A stretch of 64,000 nt of DNA from assembly GCA_963971535.1 (NCBI GenBank), contig OZ020589.1:50144692-50208691 (forward strand), in the 5' to 3' direction. The stretch's first letter is position 1. The number at the start of each line of letters is the position of its first letter. Below are positions 10,675-22,058 of this stretch, one piece after another. This stretch comes from Notolepis coatsorum (lineage: Eukaryota > Chordata > Actinopteri > Aulopiformes > Paralepididae). The notes under the pieces are model-generated. The model saw nothing but the letters and a program-made list of their open reading frames with translations, was not told the origin of the DNA and did no database searches. A program made the position numbers and the translations under genes.

Positions 10675-13600
10675 GATCTCCACTCTTGAGCGTGGGAAGC
10701 TCTACTCATCTTAGTCATATTTGTACTTAAGGCATTATTTGAACCGTGTGTTTTGTCTCTAATCTATTATTGTATGGATTCAAACAGTTCTCAAGTGTTT
10801 TTTTTTGCTCCTACAGTTACCCAACTGTCTTCAAGACTCCGTGAATGTGTCACAAACAGTTTAGCATAAGGGGGCTTTTATGACTTGCCCCTGTGTCTCC
10901 AACTGTCTTCCAGTTTGGTTTCTTTTGTTCTAGTGTTGAGCAGTTGGCTAGTGGGGGTTTGGTTGAAACCACTTTGCTTTTAAAAAAAGCCTTACACTAT
11001 GTCCCTGCATATGGTCACTTCACATATATCCATTAGTTATGAAATGCACAGTTTACAAGTCAATGTTACCACAATTCCTCCCTTTGACATTTAATAATGT
11101 CATAAACAAGTACATTGACTTGATTCCTATACCTACTAACCATACAATTTACCATAATATCAAAAACCATAATTTTAAATTTTTCTCAATTTCAATTTTT
11201 TCTCATTATTCTTTGCTACATATCATCAATGGGCGTTTGCTCCTCATGGCTCATAGCCAGAGGCCTACTTTTTCTTTTGAAACAAAAACGTTGAATATGT
11301 TGAAAACAATTAAACACAATTTTTAATCTAAAAATCACAATTTTAATCTAAAAATCACAAATTTAATACCCAGTATTCTTAATCTATAGGAAAGTTTGTT
11401 GCCACACTCTTTAGATGATCTGGTTGAGAGAAAACACACATTAGCATCACAATATTCACTTTTCATTCATATTTTCTTCCTGCTAATTCTTTCTTAAAAA
11501 TAGTTCAATCACATTTTGCATAATTCATCAATTGGTCTTCTCATCTATCCTCCCCCCTTATGACCATCCCTGGTCATACAATCTCACCACCTTGGTCTCC
11601 ACAGCTCCATGGGCAGGGAAAGCAGACAGAACACCCAAGGATAAAAATGTATTTATTTTTCTACCTAACCTAGCGCCTATCTTCCCTAATCTATGTGTAT
11701 GTCCTTACCTTATCCCTGCATTGTGTTAATCTATCCGCCCTTTGTCAGTGCTTCCTACCAAATCAAATGTGCACAAAACAAAGACCATCAGTATCTGTTC
11801 AGTCATCTTCCCTGTTCCCTACAGCCCAACCAAAATTTCACAATCCCCAGAGGATCTTGCTCACACGTATCCTGCTCAGCCCTCAGACCGGCTCCGCACC
11901 CGAAATTAAACAAAGTCATACATCTCAACAAACACCCCAATCAGTCGTCAAATATCTCATGCACACAGAGAAAACATTAAAGGAATGAAAATAACAAAAA
12001 TTCAAAATCGCCTGCACTCATCCTTATCACTTCTGCGGCAGCTCTCACACACACATTCCCTCACACACACACATTCCACACCTCACTCAAATGGAACAAA
12101 TCAGTCATGCCACTGTGACCCGACACCTTTGAGTCCAGCACAGTCTCCCCCCACAGGTTCCATTCAAACACATTTCAGTCCACACAACCAAAGATTTAGT
12201 TGTGAAAATTTAATTCAACACATCATCCATACATATACTGACAAAACATTCAAAAGAAATCAAATCAAATGAAAGAAATCAAATCAAAATTACCACCCCC
12301 CTTCCTTAAAAATAAGAAACAAAATAAACTCTTTCATTCAATATCTCACAGCCTCAATCACCCACTGAAATGAAAAAGACACAGACAAAAACCAGACCAT
12401 ACTCAAATCATCCACAGATTACTAGGTAAACACTCAAAGACAAAACCATTCACGCTTGTTCCACTCACGCAAACAAAGCTCATACTTTCTGCAAACAAAA
12501 ACGTCATTCAAACAAATCTCACAACCACAACAACACATAACTCATTAGCCATCATTCAATTGTTAGTTGTTTCTTCTTCCCTTCTCTCAACTATCCTGCT
12601 CTCAACTTCAGACTAATTCAGTGCACACTTTCCTTTCTTATACCATACAGTTCTCACTGTATTTTCTACACCTAACATCCAGAGGAGGTCTGGGAACCCC
12701 CTCAACGATAGAACCTCAAACATACCCAGTGTCCTGAGAGCCTAACGCTATTCCTACTAATCAAATAGTTAGCCATCCAACGTCATAACTGCATCTGAAC
12801 TGGCTATCTTATTGATCTTCTCACTCACTCTCTCTCTGTGTCCTGAATTAGCACTTTGTCTCATCTTCCTGTCACCCTCTATGTCCAGCCTGCTCACGTT
12901 TCGTCTCCCTGTTGTAAAAATACCTCTACTGTTATCTTCCACCAACTGCCCTCTGAAATCTTCACCACCTTCTGTTGATCTTCCTGTAAACAACAACAGG
13001 TTAATTTCACACGCTTTTTCCCTCCAGGGGCAGCTGTCCCCTAGAGTTAAAGGTAACACACATTTGCCACTACTTAACAACAGCCAAACACAGAGAAACT
13101 ACGGACTAAATAGCAAATTATTACAATTATTGTAAACACAATCATTTAATCATTAAAAAAACATATAAACAAGTCCCCCGTCACTAAATTATCCTCCTTT
13201 ATGACTGGGCTTGTATCAAACTTCAATGTAACATCAGCCTATGTAAATCAACAGTGCATTAAAGATTTAACAATCTAAACAAGCATAAACACAACATCAC
13301 TTATCTATACTAAAACATCTTTTAGAACAATTGCACAACCTAAACAGATTTCAAAATTACAATTTAACACATCTTTCAAGTAATTTTACAAACACAAACA
13401 TTTCATCAAAGGCCACTCGTTCAAGAAATAAAACAACATTTTTCCATACAAACTCCCAGAAGTGGTTTCAAATGTGCCAAGCCTCAATTGTTTTAAGCCA
13501 GGTCTGCCCCCGAATAATACTCTGTACACATGTGATATTTGATCCTACTGCAGTTGTATTAAGTCTATCCACTCCCAAACTACCCCCCTTGGTAAGGGCA

Positions 13601-14521
13601 TACTTGAGTAAAACACCACATTGCTTCCCCAACAGACTTAATGTATATTGTTCCCATTATTAAATGATACATTTACCCATAGTAGCTAAATTGTGAGTTT
13701 AATTAGATACAAGCAATGTATCCATTCTCTACTGATAGACTCACTGCATTGTCTGCAGTATAAACCCTCATTGAATTCCTCCCCATGACTATCTCCCATA
13801 ATCTAATCATCACACATGTACACCCATCCCCCCTTGTTACACACACCTGAAGTAACAACACAAACAGAACCACTTCCAGAATACCCATATAACACAGCAA
13901 AAATATAAACACTCACCATCGTCCCCATAGCGAGTGAATGGAACATCGCCTCGCGACCCCAGAATACCTCCCGTACCAACGCGCATGCGCATCAGCGCAA
14001 ACGTCAGAGCAAACAATGTGTATCGCGACAAACTACTACTTCCACCAAAAAATACTCCGTTTGGTTCTAATACATCGCCACAACGTCCACCACACACTCT
14101 AACCCCTCCTAATCGTTACTTCCAAAACGCCGCCACACACACATGTTGCCCGCAATTTCACAGAACAGCCGCATGCAAGCTAATAGCCTAGCCAGCCCTA
14201 CTTTCCTCCCAGAGATGCACCGCGGTCCTCCCCTTCCGAGCTCACACAATATGACGTCAGAAGCGACCTACTTCTGCAAATAACTCTCAATCAACGTTAT
14301 TATTAAACAATCGCTCTACGCACCAACATCCCTTACCCAACGCCACTACGCCGCTTCTAATCATAACATTGCACGAGCCCTTATCACAGCGTCACCCCAC
14401 AAACGCTCATACCAGCTAAGCAGCTAGCCAGCATGATGTGATGGTTCAACACTCTCCAAGATCTGCGCGTTATGTGATGTTCCTATATGCGTTCAAGATC
14501 CGCGCATCCATCCAGTTCGCT
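10675..14521 (-). other. Probable interior of a degraded ERV-like element; no gene identified
   Basis: 3.8 kb, strongly G-poor on the plus strand (rich in C, A and T), next to the polypurine tract of the LTR at 9593-10674. Minus-strand ORFs at 13703-13912 and 13837-14097 (overlapping frames) encode a hydrophobic leader-like segment near 13850-13920. 12769-13080 encodes a charged 103-aa peptide. None has a motif I can name. Envelope or 3' accessory coding would be expected here by position, but that is inference. Stops are frequent and the element looks dead. Confidence 0.35.
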
Positions 14522-15036
14522 CAGTACTATACCAATCTTTTTTTTGATCTTTTTCCCCCTCCATTTTCCTCCGATTTTCTCCCATCCCAATGTTAGTCGT
14601 TATGCCAATTCCCAATCCCCTTCCTGGTCGCTGCGCACTTACCCCCCACAGTCGGTCTGGGAGAGTGGAGGCTATCACGTGCTTCCTCCGACACACGTCC
14701 AGCCAATCAACCGCTTCTTTTCACCTGGCAGCGCGGATTCTCATTGAGAGGGCGTAGCGTGTGGAAGGATCACACTATCCCACTCAAGTCCTATCCGCGC
14801 TTAGCAGGCGCCCCGACCAAACTGTAGGAGTCGCTGTTTACAACGACCCGGATCCACCCCGCCAGCTTCTCCTACCCTCTAATACTGCCAATTGTATTAG
14901 TGTGAACGGCCAGCCAAGCTGATGACAACCCCGGAGCTGTGAGCTGGATTCGAACAGGCGAATCTAGCCGCTCCGGGGTTTGGTGACAAACGCAATCTCC
15001 GTTACGCCACCTGACCGCCAGTACTATACCAATCTT
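14522..15036 (-). mobile_element. tRNA-derived SINE with 18-bp target duplication
   Basis: The 18-bp direct repeat CAGTACTATACCAATCTT lies at 14522-14539 and 15019-15036. The ~480-bp insert has poly-T (poly-A on the minus strand) just inside the left copy. Its minus-strand 5' end at 15018 has Pol III boxes: A box TGGCGTAACGG and B box GTTCGAATCC. A related full-length copy is at 31485-31970 and a head fragment near 42790-42955. The insertion lies within the presumed ERV interior. Confidence 0.9.
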
Positions 15037-15607
15037 AACTAAACTACTCACATATTTAAACAACAACTCTAGCAAAAGAAATTAAAACCTCCTATGTTAA
15101 TAAGTGCCGTACGACAGTCCAAAACGAATCATAAACCACTGCTCCTACCCGTTCTCCGCCTGGCCCCATAGTGCCAGGATGTTCTCAACACAACCACGTC
15201 ATCAACCGGCGACACCCGTTTCCACAACAACACTGTACACAATTATCACCACATTAAATATAAACATTAAGACGGCCACAATTACATCAGCGTACCACTC
15301 GAGTCGCTTCTCGACACCCATACCTCAGACCACCTTCCGTCAAATCTTTAACATCGCCGCCGTAACGTCCATAGATTACCGTGGCTACCTCCACAGCTAA
15401 CCAGCTAGCCCCAACTACCAATATGATTCGCCACAGACTCGTATACCGTTCTGCTCCATGTTTAACAACATAACAAACCGGCCAAGCTCGCTATGATCAC
15501 ATACATTTATACAAATACATTTATACAAACAAACCAACCTCCCGTACGAGGCGTCGATTACATATGGCGCAACACTTATAACATACAAGACCCTGGGTAT
15601 GCCGACT
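15037..15607 (-). other. ERV-like interior continued
   Basis: Sequence between the SINE and the L2 insertion. On the minus strand a frame near 15200-15330 encodes a hydrophobic, membrane-like segment preceded by basic residues. No family could be assigned. The frame of the minus-strand ORF at 16714-17025 appears to resume here when the L2 insert is ignored, which supports both pieces being one interrupted coding sequence. Confidence 0.3.
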
Positions 15608-16726
15608 TTCTAAATGCATATGGCATTAAATACCACTGCTACGCAGATGACATACAACTACTCTGCTCTTTTAAACCCGACAACTTGGAGAAACTCAGCC
15701 TTCTCCAGGAGTGCCTGCTCGGCATTGAGAGCTGGATGGGGAGTAACTTCCTCCAGTTAAACGCAAAAAAAACGGAGGTGCTGATCGTAGCAGCTGAAAA
15801 GACTGCAGCTAGAGTGGCCACTCACTTGGGGTCCCTTAAAGACAACATACGTCCCCACCTGAGAAACCTGGGTGTTGTCTTCGACCAGGCCATGAACCTA
15901 GACAAACATGTCAAAACACTCACACGCACCTGCTTCTTTCACCTCAGAAACATTGCAAAACTACGCACCATCATATCTCACTCTGAACTAGAACTGTCCG
16001 TGCATGCTTTTATTTCCTCTAGGCTTGACTACTGCAACTCACTTTTCACCTGTCTCACCAAATCATCCACAGATAAATTACAAATGGTCCAAAATGCTGC
16101 AGCCAGGCTACTCACAAGGTCAAAAAAATCATGCCACATCACTCCCATTCTGGTATCCCTGCACTGGCTCCCGGTACACTATAGAATTCACTTCAAAGTC
16201 CTCACTTTCACTTTCAGAGCACTTCACGGTCAGGCCCCCATCTACATCACTGAACTCATCCATCCCTACACCAACACCCGCTCACTCAGATCTGCCGATC
16301 AGCACCTCCTGGTGGTCCCCAGGTCCAGGCTTAAAACAAGGGGTGATCGAGCCTTCCAGGTGACAGCACCAAGGCTCTGGAATGCTCTCCCCCTGGACCT
16401 GCAAATTGCCCCCCCTCCCCCTTTTAAAAAACAATTAAAAACACATTTGTTCAGACAGGCTTTTGGTCATGCATAGGCACTTTTTTCTTGTCCTCACTGT
16501 TCTATAGTTTTTGTTTTAATTAGTGACTCATGATTTTATCCAAATTCTTTTATTCTACTTTTTCTATCTGGTTTCACTGTTTTTAACTGCTGTTTGTTGT
16601 TGTTGTCATTTATTTCTGATTTTGTTTTTATTGTGTTTTTATATTAAGCTGTAGTGTAAAGCACCCTGTGCATTCGTGCTGTGAAGGGTGCTATATAAAT
16701 AAAGGTCATTCATTCATTCATTCATA
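15608..16726 (+). mobile_element. 5'-truncated L2 LINE with (ATTC)n tail
   Basis: The coding part ends at 16476. It contains the reverse-transcriptase YADD box (CYADDIQLL) and the downstream L2 signatures NFLQLNAKKTEVLI, RLDYCNSLF, QNAAARLLT, SLHWLPVHYRI and APRLWNALP. RT motifs before YADD and the endonuclease are missing, so the copy is truncated at the 5' end. The 3' UTR has the L2 hairpin-type end (TAAAGCACCCTGTG and GGGTGCTATATAAATAAA, 16658-16702) followed by ATTC repeats. The ORF is open for about 290 codons, so the insertion is fairly young, but it cannot be autonomous. Confidence 0.92.
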
Positions 16727-17121
16727 CTGACTCGCCCTTCCCCATGACAGACCGTCGTCCGCCCTGGAGTTATAGAACAGGCCATCACCCCAAATTTATA
16801 TTCCGAACATCCTCTGGTGTCCACAAGCCAAAACCCCATATTTCTCCTAAACCACCACGGCATACACAGTCTCATAGCGGCAAGCCCAGTCATATATTTA
16901 ATAATAAAATCGAGACCCACTAGCCGGGTATAGTATCCCACTTTCACACACTCATCATACTTTTTACCTAACCCTAATCTTTTCTCTAAGATCTTGACTA
17001 CCCTGCATTGACAACCACTGTCCATAGCACCTCACAGTCCCAATCTGCCTGCCTTTCTGTGACTATCAAAGCTTCCAGACCCTGACAACATTCTCCAAGC
17101 TAATCATCTCACCGTCCTACA
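16727..17121 (-). other. Interrupted unidentified coding remnant (left part)
   Basis: A 103-aa minus-strand ORF (16714-17025) has hydrophobic stretches and several tryptophans and cysteines. It lies between the L2 LINE and the CACTA-like block. A second minus-strand remnant lies on the far side of that block (27066-27345), as expected if the 10-kb block inserted into one older element. I do not recognise the protein. Confidence 0.3.
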
Positions 17122-17394
17122 CACTAAAAACAGATGGGTCAATTCTATAACCCAATTTCTTGGTTAATCGTGTTGGGTTAAAATTATGGGTTAATTCTCT
17201 GAGCATAACCATTATTTGGGTTATTGAGATTTAATTTTGACCCAATTTTGACCCAATTTGTGAGTTATAATAATTATGGGTAAATTTTTCTGAGACATAA
17301 CCCATGTGTTGGGTCAGAGAGCTGGGTGTTTCCGCCGGGATCTGCAAAGCTACACCCCTCCCCCACTGGGAACTATCGTACATGCCTTTTGTTC

Positions 17395-17507
17395 CAGTCA
17401 GTCAGAGGGTCACGTTCACGTTCACAGTCAACACGGTCCCACGTTCACAGTCAACACGGTTCAACAAACCCTCTTCACGATCACGGAAAAGACTTCACTG
17501 ACTCAAG
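17395..17507 (+). other. Probable 5' non-coding exon of the SAM-domain gene
   Basis: Ends at a good splice donor (ACTCAAG/GTAAGA, 17507/17508). It contains a short direct repeat (CACGTTCACAGTCAACACGG twice). It precedes the coding exon at 18337 by an 829-bp intron. The start is a guess, just after the subterminal repeat region; no TATA box is evident. Confidence 0.45.
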
Positions 17508-18336
17508 GTAAGATCTCGTTTCGTTAGCACAGTATTTATATCTCAACCCATCCATTGTGCCTATTACGTCGTGTTAACCATGCACTGTGAACATTGTGGA
17601 ACTAAATTAGCTAGCTCTTCACAGCTATCTGTCGCGTCATCAGCTAGCTAGCTAGCCACCGCAAGTTGCAACTTAGCTACTCATTTCTATAATCGGTTCA
17701 TCTCTAACCTTGTAAAAATATGTGGTAACCTCTATTAATAAATAAGCCACATGACACGACACGACACATAAATCATTACCGTTCAAGCATGCTACCGAAA
17801 GTGACCAAGTCTATGAGTATTACAAAGGTTCTGGCTAGTAACTAGGCCTAGTTAGCCAGTACTAGTAACGTTACTGTTATTGCTAATTTTACCGTGTTTT
17901 GGGTTGTAATGATACCAGATTAACTGGAGACTATCTATAGCTGTGTAACGTTATATGATTGATATCTTTATTAACCATATGTGTGTAATAAAGCTGTTGT
18001 CCTCTCAATGCGGTGACATAGCTGGTTCGCTAGCTAGCTACATACTGAGATTTAGCGCCATTTTGTGCCATTTTGAGGTCTACATTTCCATCATCTCTCT
18101 AATGTCTCGCGATTCGGGCATCAATTTATAACATCCTATACTAAATTAAGCAGTAGACTGCGGAAGCCAGACATGTGGTGAGGCATTTTACACTTTAAAT
18201 CAGTGCTAAATATTCTAGGCTGCTATGTCAGCAAGTATAGTTGGCCTATCGTTCACACGTGGCTGAGTACTTGGGCATGAGGCATTAATTAATTGCAGAT
18301 GTGTTCATTTCCACATTGCTTTCTCTTTTGTTTCAG

Positions 18337-18413
18337 GCCAGTCTTGATGGACAGCTTTGTCGCAGAAAAGCTTATTGAGTGGCAATTGCCAGAGCTCACA
18401 GACAGTTTTAAAG
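18337..18413 (+). CDS. SAM-domain gene, first coding exon
   Basis: The acceptor TTTGTTTCAG/GCC precedes the exon and the donor AAAG/GTGAGA follows it. ATG at 18347. It encodes 22 residues (MDSFVAEKLIEWQLPELTDS and two more) and splits a codon. This is the first helix pair of a sterile alpha motif, as in fish SAMD3-like proteins. The reading phase continues into the next exon at 18621. The exon itself is intact. Confidence 0.75.
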
Positions 18414-18620
18414 GTGAGAATTTTTACTTTCTTGACCATGAAAATGTTTCCATGACAAAGCAGTATTGTATAGGGTTTCAACACACATGCAGGCACACAC
18501 ACATTATTCTGTTCTTCATCTTGGTTCTCTGGTCCTGCCAGCCTGGTCCTGTGTTGGAGTTAGCTGCCACTGGATGGCACTGAAATTACTGTAAAAGTAT
18601 TCTTGTTTTCTGTATTTCAG

Positions 18621-19645
18621 ATCAAGATATCGATGAGGATGTTATGGTTTGTAACCGACCTCAAACGCAACGGCACAGACAGGAAGTTCAGAGTTAGCCA
18701 AAAGCTAGGGCGTATTTATTTACAGAGTCACAAGATGGATGAGGTACAGTAATCAAACAAACAGGGATCTGGCATGTGACGATGTAGCGGCTCTGCAGAT
18801 ACTCCCAGTAGATAGTGGTGAGGAATTGGCATGTGACGTTGTAGCGGCTCTGCAGATACTCCCAGCTTTCACTCACGTGGAAAAACGGAGAGAGAGAGAG
18901 ATCAGAAACAGCCCAACGAACACACAGAGGCAGAGAGGTGACTGAGTCCAGTATTAATCCCAAGTGACTTGATCTTCGGTGTACCACACACAAGTTAGCT
19001 GAGTCCAGTGAAAAACAACACGGTATTCTTCAGTGTTATTCTAACACACAAATTAGCTGAGTCCAGTACAAACAAAAATGGTAATTCTTCAGTGTTCACC
19101 AAACACACAAAAAACTGATAATCCAAAAGGACTGTTTCCAAAAACTCACCAGAGCGCAACGCGTAAAGCGGGCAGATAACGAGGCGCAGCTCCAAACGGG
19201 GAACCAGGTTCTCCACAGCGGTTCTCCACAAAAAGGTCCTGGAGAGAAAGAAGACCGGAACAGCGACGGGGAATGGCAGGTATATGCAGTTGTATTCCAG
19301 AACAGTAGTACTCAAAATGACCCGGCATCGAATGACAGAAGGTCAGAGTATATGAAGCCTCTGGGGCGCTGATTAGAACACACATCAGGTGCGTGATGGT
19401 AATTGATACTTGACTTAGAAGTGTGCGTTCGGCAACGGACCAATCATCACAGAATCCTCACAGTACCTTAAAGGAACGGAGCGTGTGGCGGGGAACGGAC
19501 CAATCATCATAGTACCTTAAGAAGCCTGTGGTGGGGAAAGAACCAATCCTCACAGAGGAGGCGTTTCACCTTTTAGATGGCGAAACAATCCGGAACCTCA
19601 TCCCCAAAATAGGCCCCAGGCTCAAGTTCTCAAAACTTTACAGAG
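18621..19645 (+). pseudogene. SAM-domain exon split by a solo LTR
   Basis: The exon starts at 18621 after TGTATTTCAG and codes to 18639. The frame resumes at 19560 after the LTR and its target duplication. Joined, it supplies the rest of the SAM domain, including the core LIPKIGPRLKF that contacts partners in this family. Around 19641-19650 it runs directly into antisense transposase sequence (TNP2 fragment), so its own 3' end and donor are lost or displaced. The exon is therefore damaged twice, by the LTR insertion and by the inversion breakpoint. No other stop or frameshift is seen in the SAM coding bases. Confidence 0.8.
18640..19554. mobile_element. Solo LTR, 915 bp, with GAGGA target duplication
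   Basis: Begins TGTTATGG and ends CCTCACA. It is flanked by perfect 5-bp repeats GAGGA at 18635-18639 and 19555-19559. Removing it and one GAGGA restores an uninterrupted SAM-domain reading frame. No internal retroviral sequence is present, so it is an LTR left by recombination between two LTRs. It contains a 57-bp-period imperfect duplication (GGCATGTGACGATGTAGCGG at 18771 and again at 18828). It is not similar to the other LTRs in the window. Confidence 0.93.
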
Positions 19646-20045
19646 AATTTTTAAGTGATCACTAAGTGTTCTAACATCAAGGCAGATGGCGTATACATGC
19701 TTTAAATGCAAAAGGCTAATTCCTGGTGATGCCAAGTCTCTCTTTTCACATTTACGAGTAGCACACAATATAATACAAGACTGATGCAGAGGGCTTCCAA
19801 GGTTCTTTAAATCATTCTTACTTATTACAGAGGGCTTGTTTCCCACATCACAAAAGCCATAATCAAAGCTGGTGATACGATAGTTTAGCTTATCTAGTGA
19901 GATAAGCTTTTGTTCTATGAGTGCATTTAACACAAGTTTAAATTCGTATGGCCCTACCCCTTCGAGGATGTCATGCATTATGTCCAGTGCCATATTGTCC
20001 GTAACATGATAAAAAGACAGACTGTTGAGGACACTGTCTCTTTTA
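19645..20045 (-). pseudogene. TNP2-like transposase, middle fragment (inverted)
   Basis: The minus-strand frame (ORF 19622-19993, open upstream to about 20042) contains the signature NMALDIMHDILEGVGPYE, the hallmark of TNP2-type (CACTA) transposases in animals, and a following FDYGFCDVGNKPS block. It ends at the junction with the SAM exon. Upstream coding sequence is cut by a 1.5-kb insertion. The region that should lie between this and the N-terminal piece (about 200 residues in related proteins) is missing. Confidence 0.7.
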
Positions 20046-21575
20046 AGGCGTAAGCACAGAATTTAGAATGTGTGCACGCACAAAAAAACGGGATTTATCA
20101 CACGTGCGTACACAGGTCCTACGCACACATGTCATGATAAATATCACCTTGCTCCTACGCTGAGGCTCGTGCACACTTTCACGTATTTGCATACCAGACC
20201 CGCCCCGATTAACCATATACGGTAATGGAACACCCCCATGAAATGTGGAAAAGTGGACTAACCCGAGCGAACTCTGAGAGACTTCACTGAGAGCGAGATT
20301 GATCACCTATTATGTGCGCTCGTCATGAGCCTGTGGTTCTGGTCAGAGTCATTATGGCTTCAGTGGATAACCCTGATCTGCATTTAAGTGATGTTTTAGA
20401 TACCCCAGTAATAACATTACAATTGAATTAAATACAATTAGGCCTGAATGAGACTCCGGCCACCGGCACATTATCAGCCAAAATGCGCATCGCAGATTAT
20501 CTGTACATTGACCGAGTGGAATCCCGTTCACATTACTGGATTTGTTTATTGATGGAGCAAACTCTGAGAGATTGTTCACAGAGGCGCTGCCGAACCAAGA
20601 TATAATATAATATAATGTGTGTAGAGGCATATGATACAATCTATTTTGTTGTTGGTATTAGTTAGCCTATATGAATTACATATAATAGCAGCCAGCCTAC
20701 ATTATGCAACAGTAACTTGCGCATATATAATAACACACAGCCCTGCGAAGCCTGCATACAGTAAACGAACTTGATCATTAATCTAGCTGTTGTATCTTTA
20801 CGCTTATGAAAACATTAAATAATATGTATAGGCTATAGGCCGTCGCTTTAGCCTATATTCTCAAATTGCATTTAATGGCTACCTACTCGAGTCCTCGATA
20901 TCCTCGCGGACGGACCAGTATACCTTTATATCATATCATATTCATATTCATATCATAGTTTACTCTATCAGCCTACCAGCATGTAATACGTTCTTTGTTA
21001 GAACTCAACTCGTTATTATTTTGCGCATAGATTGCAGAAATACGGGAACGTTTTGATTTAGGCTTTGACATACAAGTCATATCACCCACACGATATATGA
21101 TCTGTGTCCAGAGCATGTATGCTTTTCATTCATTTAAGACACATTTATTGCAAGGGTTTTGTAATACACATACACTCACCAAATAACCTCTGTTCTCATT
21201 GCAATGCGTTTTTTATTCTTTCTTATAGGAGAAGAACACTATATCGTGGGTGTTCATATGACTTGTATTCTGCTTACAGCTTCGGGTTTCCACTTATTAC
21301 GTTTAACAATGGCAAAGCCTTTTAAATATAATCAAAACGTTCCCGTATTTCTGCAATATATGCGCAAAATAATAACAAGTTGAGTTACGCGGAGCGCAGT
21401 CAGTGCTTATTTCCTTGTTGTAATAATATATTCTACCACCGGCGCCTGTGCTTAAATATACGCACAAAGTCAAGCACAAGTTCAAATTGATAAATCCCAC
21501 ACTTTGCTTAGAAATGATCGTACGCACGGGTTACGCACATATCTGTGCGTACGCCACGTTGATAAATGAGGGCCC
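20046..21575. mobile_element. 1.5-kb DNA element inserted in the transposase
   Basis: The right terminus, read inverted, starts GGGCCCTCATTTATCAACG and continues GGCGTACGCACAGA. The left side starts GGCGTAAGCACAGA, matching the right side from its twentieth base, so the left tip is truncated. The AT-rich interior has no transposase. The terminal sequence is of a kind common in fish DNA transposons, but I do not assign a superfamily. A nested palindromic segment occupies 21001-21389. Confidence 0.6.
21001..21389. repeat. Inverted repeat (~75-bp arms)
   Basis: 21001-21070 (ACTCAACTCG, ATTGCAGAAATACGGGAACG) is repeated inverted at 21312-21389 with over 85% identity by eye. The arms enclose about 240 bp. 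Probably a fold-back MITE inside the larger insertion; it could form a hairpin. Confidence 0.8.
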
Positions 21576-22058
21576 AGAAAGCTCCAGTATCTTGACCAGA
21601 AGACGCTTTAGTGGAATACGCTGAAAGGTATCAGTCAGAGCAACTTGTCGAACGGTGCCAGTGGCAGAGTCTCTCCGCTGTACAAAGGTTTGGTTATCGG
21701 AGAAACACTCCTCAATTGGCTGGATGAAGTTCCCAGAGTTAGTGAAATACCTAATCTGTTTATAGTCTGTCTCCAGACCCTCGAAAGGGTTAGCTGCATC
21801 TAAAAAGTCCTGCCTGAGCTCCTCTACCTGTGGGTTTTGATCATGCCCAAACTGACTGAAAAGCGACATGGTCTTTGTTTGTAGTCTGCTCACTAAATCT
21901 CCAATTAAACTTGAGGTTTGCTGAACCACAACATTTATATTTGTAAAGGTCTGGGAAGATTTTGATCTAAGATGAGCTATAAAATGGGCTACTCTCTCTG
22001 TGATTCCCTCTTGCTCTAGTTCGTCCCATTCATCATCATTATCTTCATCTTCCTCCAT
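21576..22058 (-). pseudogene. TNP2-like transposase, N-terminal fragment (inverted)
   Basis: The minus-strand ORF starts at ATG 22056-22058. It begins with an acidic stretch (MEEDEDNDDEWDELEQEG) followed by a helical region and ends ..PLKRLLVKILEL at the insertion boundary. This order (acidic/helical N-terminus, then a VKILE segment) matches TNP2-like proteins of fish, though I rely on memory for the family. Its start codon overlaps, antisense, the first codon of the plus-strand C-terminal fragment, marking an inversion breakpoint at about 22057-22060. Confidence 0.6.

Noticed and set aside
22000-22056. N-terminal Ser-rich extension of the plus-strand ORF at 22000
   Set aside because: These codons are antisense to the acidic N-terminus of the minus-strand transposase piece; the true homology begins at the breakpoint near 22057.
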